Positions 1 through 4,744 of a stretch of 6,172 nt of DNA are shown here, piece by piece (within the stretch, counting starts at the first letter, position 1; every line of letters starts with the position of its first letter). Under the pieces are notes generated by a model. It was not told where the DNA came from. It worked only from the letters and a program-made list of their open reading frames with translations, and made no database searches. The stretch is taken from positions 1 to 6,172 of the forward strand of contig CALIJH010000063.1 in assembly GCA_938017765.1 (NCBI GenBank), in the 5' to 3' direction. Made by a program: the position numbers and the translations under genes. This DNA is from an uncultured Leptotrichia sp. (GTDB lineage Bacteria > Fusobacteriota > Fusobacteriia > Fusobacteriales > Leptotrichiaceae).

Positions 1-49
1 AAAATATTTATTTATTTCATATTTTTTATTATAAGATTTTGAATAAATT

Positions 50-81
50 TTGAGTATAATTATTTAATATTTTTATACAAT
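50..81 (+). promoter_or_regulatory. Possible mnmG promoter
   Basis: A TTGAGT (50-55) lies 18 bp before TATACA (74-79), about 50 bp upstream of the mnmG start. A perfect TATAAT also occurs at 55-60, but it has no good -35 partner at the right distance. In DNA this AT-rich several alternatives fit about equally well. It is also unknown whether mnmG is read from an upstream operon promoter outside the window. Confidence 0.3.
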
Positions 82-129
82 AGATTTTTTAATTTAAAAC
101 AATATAAAATAAAATCAAGGAAAAATAAA

Positions 130-2040
130 ATGAAAAAAAATTATGACATAATAGTTGTGGGAGCAGGGCATGCAGGAGTGGAAGCTGCCCTTGCAGGAGC
201 AAGACACGGGCTGAAAACGGCACTTTTTACCATTTATCTGGATAATATAGCTATGATGTCCTGTAATCCATCAGTAGGAGGACCGGGAAAAAGTCATCTT
301 GTTTCGGAATTGGGAATGCTCGGAGGAGAAATGGCAAGACATATTGACAACTGGAATTTGCAGCTGAAAAATCTCAATCATACCAAAGGTCTGGCTTCCA
401 GAATAACAAGAGCACAGGCTGATAAATACTGGTATAGAATAAAAATGAGAGAAGTCGTGGAAAAAGAACCAAATCTTGAAATTATACAGGGAATTGTAAC
501 CGATTTGATAATAAAAGATAAAAAAATAATGGGCGTGAAAGACAAACTCGGCGTAAAATATGGAGCTAAGGCGGTTATTCTATGTACAGGAACATTTCTG
601 AACGGAAATTATATAATGGGAGATGTAAAGTATTCCGCAGGACGTCAGGGTGAACCTGCAAGTGATGATTTAGCCGACAGACTTGCCGAATATGGATTTG
701 AACTGGACAGATACCAGACTGCGACTCCTCCCAGAATAGACAAAAGAACTATTGATTTTTCTAAAATGGAAGAACTGAAAGGTGAAGAAAAACCAAGGTA
801 TTTTTCCTACGACACTCAAAAAGAATATAATGCCACTTTGCCGACTTGGCTTACATTCACAACCGAAAAAACAATAGAAGTGGGAAAGGAAATGCTGAAA
901 TATTCGCCCATTGTAACAGGGATAGTGAGTACGAAAGGACCAAGACACTGTCCTTCGCTGGATAGAAAAATATTGAATTTTCCTGAAAAGAGCAATCATC
1001 AAATATTTTTGGAACAGGAAACAATAGAATCCAATGAAATATATGTAAACGGATTTACGACAGCAATGCCTCCCTTTGCACAGGAAGCCATGCTTAAGAC
1101 TATTACAGGACTTGAAAATGCAAGAATAGTAAGATACGGGTATGCAGTAGAGTATAACTTTATTCCTGCACATCAACTGAACCTGTCTTTGGAAACAAAA
1201 GTGATAAAAGGGCTTTATACAGCAGGAACTATAAACGGGACAAGCGGTTATGAGGAAGCCGCATGTCAGGGATTTATAGCCGGAGTAAATGCCTCAAGAA
1301 AAATTTTAGGTAAAAAGGAAATAGTCATTGACAGAAGTGAAGGGTATATAGGAGTGCTTATAGATGATATAATAAACAAAAAAACGCCTGAACCGTACAG
1401 AGTATTACCGTCAAGAGCCGAGTACAGACTGACTTTGAGGCAGGATAACATATTTATAAGATTACTTGATAAATCTAAAGAAATTGGACTTTTAAAGGCT
1501 GAAAAAATAAAAGAATTGGAAAATGCCAAAAATGAAATAGACAGAGAAATAGAAAGATTGAAGGCAGTAATTATTTATCCTACAAAAGAAACTAATGAAA
1601 AACTTGAGAAAATAGGAATAGAATTTAATAAAAAAAATGAGAAAGAAAGTATATCAGCAGGCAATTCAGAAAGTAATTTTAAAAATAGTGCAAATAATCC
1701 TGTTTCAGCTTTTGAATTTCTCGCAAGAAAGGAAATAAACTACGATAATTTGTCAGAGTTTATTAAAACTGAAAAATTACGACCTATTGTAAAAGAGCAG
1801 ATAGAAATAAATGCAAAATACAATGTTTTTATCGAAAGAGAAAAAGCTCAGATAGAAAAGTTCAGAAAACTTGAAAAAATGAAAATACCTGAAAATATAG
1901 ACTATGAAAAAATACAGGGATTGAGTAATATTGCAATTTCGGGTCTTATTTACGGGAAACCGGAAACAATAGGGCAGGCAAGCAGAATAAGCGGTGTTAC
2001 TTATAACGATATTGCCCTTTTAATAGCAATGATAAAATAA
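130..2040 (+). CDS. mnmG: MnmG, tRNA uridine-5-carboxymethylaminomethyl modification enzyme, FAD subunit
   Basis: MnmG (GidA) works with the GTPase MnmE in the cytoplasm to install a carboxymethylaminomethyl or aminomethyl group on C5 of the wobble uridine of certain tRNAs, using FAD, NADH and methylene-tetrahydrofolate. The 636-residue product matches the family length (E. coli about 629). Visible signatures are the N-terminal FAD motif GAGHAG (residues 11-16), MSCNPSVGGPGKSHL (43-57) with Cys45, GPRHCPS (270-276) with Cys274, NGTSGYEEAACQG (369-381), SRAEYRLTLRQDN (428-440) and the C-terminal IGQASRISGVT (614-624). Cys45 and Cys274 align with the two functionally important cysteines of the E. 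coli enzyme. AAGGA at 117-121, 8 nt before ATG, supports the start. Two oddities are a Ser/Asn/Lys-rich stretch at about residues 500-525 and KGLASR (86-91), where the usual motif is KGPAVR. Fusobacteria can carry two mnmG copies, and this may be the more divergent one. The stop codon lies inside the following inverted repeat. Confidence 0.96.
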   Translation: MKKNYDIIVVGAGHAGVEAALAGARHGLKTALFTIYLDNIAMMSCNPSVGGPGKSHLVSELGMLGGEMARHIDNWNLQLKNLNHTKGLASRITRAQADKYWYRIKMREVVEKEPNLEIIQGIVTDLIIKDKKIMGVKDKLGVKYGAKAVILCTGTFLNGNYIMGDVKYSAGRQGEPASDDLADRLAEYGFELDRYQTATPPRIDKRTIDFSKMEELKGEEKPRYFSYDTQKEYNATLPTWLTFTTEKTIEVGKEMLKYSPIVTGIVSTKGPRHCPSLDRKILNFPEKSNHQIFLEQETIESNEIYVNGFTTAMPPFAQEAMLKTITGLENARIVRYGYAVEYNFIPAHQLNLSLETKVIKGLYTAGTINGTSGYEEAACQGFIAGVNASRKILGKKEIVIDRSEGYIGVLIDDIINKKTPEPYRVLPSRAEYRLTLRQDNIFIRLLDKSKEIGLLKAEKIKELENAKNEIDREIERLKAVIIYPTKETNEKLEKIGIEFNKKNEKESISAGNSESNFKNSANNPVSAFEFLARKEINYDNLSEFIKTEKLRPIVKEQIEINAKYNVFIEREKAQIEKFRKLEKMKIPENIDYEKIQGLSNIAISGLIYGKPETIGQASRISGVTYNDIALLIAMIK

Positions 2041-2304
2041 AAGAAGTTCCCTTATAAAGATAAAAAGATGCATTATAGAAATTATATAATATAATAAAAA
2101 ATATATTTATTCATTTGACAAAATTTCACTCATAAAAAATACTCATTCACTATTGAAAAAATGAAAACTCGCTTTCGCTCAAACAGTTCATTTTTTCTAC
2201 TGCTCATATCATATTTATTGTTAAATTTTGAAGAACTCATAAATATATTTTTTACATAATTTCATTATAAACTTCTTATGTTTAGGGAACTTCTTTTATT
2301 TTAT
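2032..2304. repeat. Long interrupted inverted repeat, MITE-like element
   Basis: The outer arms at 2032-2052 and 2284-2304 are perfect 21-bp inverted repeats containing AAAGAAGTTCCCT and its complement. Further nested arms pair in order: 2078-2085 with 2256-2263 (8 bp), 2095-2110 with 2239-2254 (16 bp), 2119-2126 with 2223-2230 (8 bp, after a symmetric 8x8 internal loop) and 2155-2165 with 2187-2197 (11 bp). The whole 273 bp can therefore fold as one long imperfect hairpin on either strand. There is no meaningful reading frame inside. The left arm covers the last 9 bases of mnmG including its stop. This architecture fits a non-autonomous miniature transposable element or a dispersed intergenic repeat; no target-site duplication is evident. 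It could also act as a two-way barrier or terminator between the convergent mnmG and ywaF. Confidence 0.75.
2155..2197. repeat. Central palindrome of the inverted-repeat element
   Basis: GAAAAAATGAA at 2155-2165 is perfectly complementary to TTCATTTTTTC at 2187-2197, with a 21-nt loop. The loop holds the most GC-rich patch of the element, CTCGCTTTCGCTC. Read on the minus strand this gives GCGAAAGC, a sequence known to form an unusually stable mini-hairpin. The A-tract/U-tract arms make it look like a weak bidirectional terminator, but the stem has few GC pairs, so that role is uncertain. Confidence 0.6.
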
Positions 2305-2321
2305 AACACTATTTCCATAGT

Positions 2322-2330
2322 TTATCAACA
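2322..2330 (+). promoter_or_regulatory. DnaA-box-like 9-mer
   Basis: TTATCAACA differs from the consensus DnaA box TTATCCACA at one position. Weaker 7-of-9 matches follow at 2333-2341 (TTTTCCACG) and 2355-2363 (TATTCCACA), all in the same orientation. One near-match in AT-rich DNA is weak evidence. It is recorded because it sits 2 bp from a parS-like site and near mnmG, a gene often close to the origin. Confidence 0.3.
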
Positions 2331-2332
2331 CA

Positions 2333-2348
2333 TTTTCCACGTGAAACA
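2333..2348. promoter_or_regulatory. parS-like ParB (Spo0J) binding site
   Basis: TTTTCCACGTGAAACA matches the chromosomal parS sequence TGTTCCACGTGAAACA at 15 of 16 positions; only position 2 differs. The palindromic core CACGTG and the right arm GTGAAACA are intact. parS nucleates ParB spreading and loading of condensin near the replication origin, and such sites commonly cluster around the mnmG/rsmG/parA/parB region. A GC-rich core this specific is unexpected by chance in such AT-rich intergenic DNA. Functional binding is inferred, since no parB gene is in the window. Confidence 0.6.
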
Positions 2349-2372
2349 AAATTATATTCCACAAAATTATAT
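2346..2372. repeat. Two-copy direct repeat beside the parS-like site
   Basis: ACAAAATTATAT occurs at 2346-2357 and again at 2361-2372, a 15-bp period. The first copy overlaps the right end of the parS-like site by 3 bp. The repeat is short and AT-only except for one base, so it may be incidental. Iterated AT-rich units of this kind are also seen in origin unwinding regions. Confidence 0.4.
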
Positions 2373-2508
2373 ATCTTAATATTATTTTTTAATTTTTATC
2401 GTCTTAATTAAATAATAATACTTACCGTTTCAGTTCACTTAAACCACTGAAAAATTTCCATCGATTGAAAAAATGATACTGTACTATTTCAATCTTTAGA
2501 TTACTCGA

Positions 2509-3204
2509 TTATAATCTTTTCTTTTTTGAAAATCTTTCAGAAAAAGGCAGATACATCAAGAACATAATAAATAACATACTTATAATCAAAACGATAATAT
2601 ATAAACCGAAAGGTTTTATAAAACTCACCATTGGAGCGATATAATCGTTTAAAAACATGGCATTTGTTCCAAATCTCAAATTATAAAAATAAGAAAATAA
2701 GAACAGACCTAATAAAACTGCGCATGAACCTATAAATCCTTTAAATGTAATTTTTTCCTTCAAATACACAAATCCATAAATAACTCCTACAAACTCAAGG
2801 GCGTGCATAATCATAAAAATATAGACATACACGGGATAATAATAGTAGGTTACTCCCGGTAAAACCAAAGCAAAAGCCGCTCCGAAACTTAGAAAATACA
2901 TCAGATTAAAGAAAAATCCTTTTCTTGTAATTAAAAATATTCCGGCAGCTATAGCCGCAAAATTACATAAATGGATAGGAACCGTATTGTAGATAGGCTC
3001 GTACTGATATACTATCCTGTATACGGAGTCCAGAAGCTTAAAAAGTAAAATAAAAATACCTAAAAAGACAGAATATTTTTGTAAATTTATATTTTTATAC
3101 AGTTTCGGAATAAATAAGAGTATTATACATATTACGGCAGATACTATAAAACTGTATAAATGTATCTGACTGAAATATGAAAAGTATAAAGTTTCAGGTT
3201 TCAA
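2509..3204 (-). CDS. YwaF-like (TIGR02206) seven-helix membrane protein
   Basis: The 231-residue integral membrane protein has no firmly established function. About seven hydrophobic segments can be seen, near residues 16-33, 43-62, 76-93, 98-117, 122-146, 157-174 and 197-219, with a basic C-terminal tail (SKKKRL) expected in the cytoplasm. Two motifs recall the TIGR02206/YwaF family: PIHLCNFA (76-83) at the start of helix 3 and FGTNAMFLN (178-186) before the last helix. The length fits that family. The start is TTG at 3202-3204, set by a GGAGG 6 nt upstream; the ATG across 3215-3217 is out of frame. It has its own extended -10 promoter and follows a terminator, so it is probably monocistronic despite lying downstream of the barrel gene on the same strand. 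No transport or enzyme motif was recognised. Confidence 0.85.
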   Translation of the reverse strand: MKPETLYFSYFSQIHLYSFIVSAVICIILLFIPKLYKNINLQKYSVFLGIFILLFKLLDSVYRIVYQYEPIYNTVPIHLCNFAAIAAGIFLITRKGFFFNLMYFLSFGAAFALVLPGVTYYYYPVYVYIFMIMHALEFVGVIYGFVYLKEKITFKGFIGSCAVLLGLFLFSYFYNLRFGTNAMFLNDYIAPMVSFIKPFGLYIIVLIISMLFIMFLMYLPFSERFSKKKRL

Positions 3205-3210
3205 AATATA

Positions 3211-3215
3211 CCTCC
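3211..3215 (-). promoter_or_regulatory. Ribosome binding site fixing the TTG start of the YwaF-like gene
   Basis: On the minus strand GGAGG is followed by a 6-nt spacer and TTG. No in-frame ATG lies at a usable distance, so the strong Shine-Dalgarno sequence is what identifies the TTG as the start. Confidence 0.8.
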
Positions 3216-3245
3216 ATAAAAAATAATTTAAATTAAAACAAAGGT

Positions 3246-3254
3246 ATTATATCA
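3246..3254 (-). promoter_or_regulatory. Extended -10 promoter for the YwaF-like gene
   Basis: Minus-strand TGATATAAT is a perfect extended -10 element (TGnTATAAT), about 42 bp before the TTG start. The -35 position 17 bp upstream (TAGTTT) is poor, as is common for extended -10 promoters. It lies just past the U-tract of the barrel gene's terminator, which supports an independent transcription unit. Confidence 0.6.
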
Positions 3255-3260
3255 TTTTAT

Positions 3261-3298
3261 TAAATAAAAAACTACCTTTGTACGAAACAAAGGCAGTT
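3261..3298 (-). terminator. Rho-independent terminator of the outer-membrane barrel gene
   Basis: On the minus-strand transcript a 12-bp stem (AACTGCCTTTGT, 3287-3298, with ACAAAGGTAGTT, 3270-3281; one G-U pair) closes a 5-nt loop (TTCGT) and runs straight into TTTTTTATTTA. It begins about 28 bp after the barrel gene's stop. The CCTTTGT motif recurs once more just downstream, at the start of the YwaF-like transcript. Confidence 0.88.
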
Positions 3299-3326
3299 AG
3301 TAGTTTAAATATAGAAATCTTTTTAA

Positions 3327-3938
3327 TTAAAATCCGAATGAATATCCTAATCCTAAAGTAAGAGTTCCATGGTTAAGGTTGAATTTATCTTCATAACGTG
3401 TAAAACCTGTATTAACAGTTCTATTAACTCTCATTGAGTTCCAGTTGTAAGATAAATCAACTACGAAGTTTTTATATTGTATACCTGTTCCGATACCTGT
3501 ATACAGTCCTCCTTTTATTTTAGCTTCTCCTCTTTCTAAAATATTTCTCCATTTTATGCTTCCCGAGTTAAAAGAATATCCTAAATTAGCTTTAACATAA
3601 GGAGTTACTTCTGAAGAGTTTTTAAAATTATATCTTGTAGTTAAATATAAAGGAACTTGATGTATACCTTTTTTCTCAAAAGAACCTTCTTCATTTAACT
3701 TGTTGTGTTTGTAGGCAATTCCTCCTCCAAATTCCCAAGCATCTGTTAAGGAAGTTCTGTATTCAGCGGCAAGCTCAAAACCATTTTTTGTAGATTTTTT
3801 GTTCAATTCTGCTCCGTCACTGAATCCTCCTTTAAATTTTCCGCTATGAGATAAGTCTGCACCTGCTCTAAGTTCAACAGTGTTAGCTGCCATAGCAACT
3901 GAGCTTATTAAAGCTCCTAATAATAATAATTTTTTCAT
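3327..3938 (-). CDS. Small outer-membrane beta-barrel protein, secreted, probably eight strands
   Basis: The 203-residue product starts with a classic Sec signal peptide (MKKLLLLGALISSVAMA, cleavage after Ala17). The mature part of about 186 residues alternates polar and aromatic residues in about eight amphipathic stretches, for example VELRAGADLS (21-30), GFELAAEYRTSL (53-64), WEFGGGIAYKHN (68-79), VPLYLTTRYNF (95-105), TPYVKANLGYSF (112-123), GLYTGIGTGIQY (144-155), FVVDLSYNWNSM (158-169) and GTLTLGLGYSFGF (191-203). The terminal Phe and its alternating pattern form the usual signal for insertion by the BAM complex. The fold resembles OmpW/OmpX/opacity-type small barrels; ligand and role are unknown. 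The frame stays open upstream to a TTG at 4013, but that codon lies in the -35 hexamer of the promoter. The ATG at 3936-3938, with AGGAGG 8 nt ahead, is the true start. The gene has its own promoter and terminator, so it is monocistronic. Confidence 0.9.
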   Translation of the reverse strand: MKKLLLLGALISSVAMAANTVELRAGADLSHSGKFKGGFSDGAELNKKSTKNGFELAAEYRTSLTDAWEFGGGIAYKHNKLNEEGSFEKKGIHQVPLYLTTRYNFKNSSEVTPYVKANLGYSFNSGSIKWRNILERGEAKIKGGLYTGIGTGIQYKNFVVDLSYNWNSMRVNRTVNTGFTRYEDKFNLNHGTLTLGLGYSFGF

Positions 3939-3946
3939 AGATGTTT

Positions 3947-3952
3947 CCTCCT
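3947..3952 (-). promoter_or_regulatory. Ribosome binding site fixing the barrel gene start
   Basis: Minus-strand AGGAGG lies 8 nt before the ATG of the signal peptide. A full-consensus site here, together with the lack of any such site before the upstream alternative start, settles the 203-residue model. Confidence 0.88.
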
Positions 3953-3984
3953 GTAATAAATAATTTACTAAATGAATTAAATAT

Positions 3985-4013
3985 ATTATAACTCTTTTCA
4001 AACGAAAAAGCAA
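3985..4013 (-). promoter_or_regulatory. Sigma-70 type promoter of the barrel gene
   Basis: On the minus strand TTGCTT (4008-4013) and a perfect TATAAT (3985-3990) are separated by exactly 17 bp. Transcription should start near 3978, giving a 5' leader of about 40 nt that includes AGGAGG. The quality of both promoter and ribosome site suggests an abundantly made protein. Confidence 0.8.
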
Positions 4014-4237
4014 TATTAAGAAATAAAAATCGACTAAATATTCTAAATAATTTTGTAAAACTTGTAATTTGATGATTTTAATTCATATACAATCGATAAG
4101 TAAATAAATTTATGATATACGACTTAAGAATTTCTGAAAATAAAAAATTTTTAAATAAGAAAGTTTTGAATAAAAAAGTTTTGATAAACGAAAAAATAAA
4201 AGTATATTTTTAATAGATTAATATATAAAATATATTT

Positions 4238-4326
4238 AATAGCCAGTTACATTTATAATTTTAAAATGATTAATAAATATTAGAAAAAAATTATGAAAAA
4301 AAGAGTAATTTTAAATTCTGGCTGTT
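4238..4326. repeat. Spaced inverted repeat in the divergent spacer
   Basis: AATAGCCAG at 4238-4246 and CTGGCTGTT at 4318-4326 are complementary over 9 positions, one being a G-U type pair, around a 71-bp AT-rich interior. The GC-containing arms stand out from nearly pure A/T surroundings. The function is unknown; it could be the base of a structured RNA or the edges of an insertion remnant. Confidence 0.35.
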
Positions 4327-4672
4327 CATTGTAATAATTCAAAACAAAATAATAAAATATATTTTAAAAAAGATTTTTAAATATAGATAAATTTTTAAGA
4401 AAATTCTAAAATTAGATTTTTTCATTTTGGAAAATATCAAAGAATTGAATAATATAAATTTTATATAATTATCAATAATTTAGAAACGAAATAAAAAAGA
4501 AATTAAATAAAAACAGGGATTATAAGCTATTATATAAATTTTTCATTGTTAAATTTTATATATTCATATTATATAAAGGTTCTTTGCGGATTATAGTTCA
4601 TAAAGATAAGAAAAATGGGTGTAATTGTAAATAATATGTTTGTATATAAAAATATGAAAATAATACTCCAAG

Positions 4673-4701
4673 TTGTAAAAACAGAGAAAAAGTGTTATAA
4701 T
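4673..4701 (+). promoter_or_regulatory. Promoter of the sugar transferase-manA operon
   Basis: TTGTAA (4673-4678) and a perfect TATAAT (4696-4701) are separated by 17 bp, and TG one base before the -10 makes it an extended -10 as well. Transcription should begin near 4708, leaving a leader of about 37 nt before the ATG at 4745, with AGAGGA at 4735-4740 as ribosome site. Confidence 0.78.
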
Positions 4702-4744
4702 CTCTATAAATAATTTTATAAAAATTTCTTGAAAAGAGGAATTT

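Larger units (their letters stand above)
2305..2508. other. Gene-free spacer between the inverted repeat and ywaF
   Basis: No credible reading frame is present on either strand. The first part holds a parS-like palindrome, DnaA-box-like 9-mers and a two-copy 12-bp direct repeat. The middle (about 2364-2420) is almost pure A/T. The right part has two small stem-loops, TTTCAGT/ACTGAAA (2428-2434 with 2446-2452) and GATTGAAA/TTTCAATC (2463-2470 with 2487-2494). These lie downstream of the ywaF stop on its transcript, but neither is followed by a clear U-tract, so no terminator is assigned to ywaF. Confidence 0.6.
4014..4744. other. Gene-poor AT-rich divergent intergenic region
   Basis: About 730 bp separate the divergent barrel gene and sugar transferase gene. 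I see no credible protein gene: frames on both strands are short and lack ribosome sites. The contents I can name are a two-copy near-tandem repeat of AAAGTTTTGA (4160-4174 and 4175-4188), a spaced inverted repeat AATAGCCAG/CTGGCTGTT (4238-4246 with 4318-4326), an AT-only hairpin (4555-4562 with 4570-4577) and the sugar transferase promoter at the right end. The length is unusual for this compact layout. It may hold regulatory DNA, a small RNA or a decayed gene, but nothing in the sequence decides between these. Confidence 0.6.

Noticed and set aside
1..129. A tRNA, riboswitch or upstream gene end before mnmG
   Set aside because: The stretch is nearly pure A/T with no cloverleaf, no GC stem and no coding frame that could be recognised.
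670..1176. A 168-codon open frame on the minus strand inside mnmG
   Set aside because: It is fully antisense to a well conserved gene, has a Cys/Phe/Ser-rich composition typical of reversed coding DNA, and has no recognisable motif.
1266..1529. An 87-codon minus-strand frame inside mnmG
   Set aside because: It lies opposite conserved MnmG motifs such as SRAEYRL, so its openness reflects the codon use of the real gene.
2032..2304. CRISPR or phage attachment site reading of the repeat region
   Set aside because: There are no regularly spaced direct repeats or spacers, no tRNA and no integrase; the structure is a nested inverted repeat.
2428..2494. Two stem-loops downstream of the YwaF-like gene as its terminator
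   Set aside because: Stems of 7-8 bp with loops of 11-16 nt and no following U-tract on the minus strand; too weak to call.
3939..4013. A 25-codon N-terminal extension of the barrel protein starting at TTG 4013
   Set aside because: It would place a non-membrane-targeting stretch before a perfect signal peptide, its start codon lies in the -35 hexamer, and the AGGAGG site points to the ATG at 3938.
4293..4334. A tiny plus-strand frame MKKRVILNSGCSL in the divergent spacer
   Set aside because: Thirteen codons, no ribosome binding site and no sign of continuation in other frames; such frames are expected by chance.
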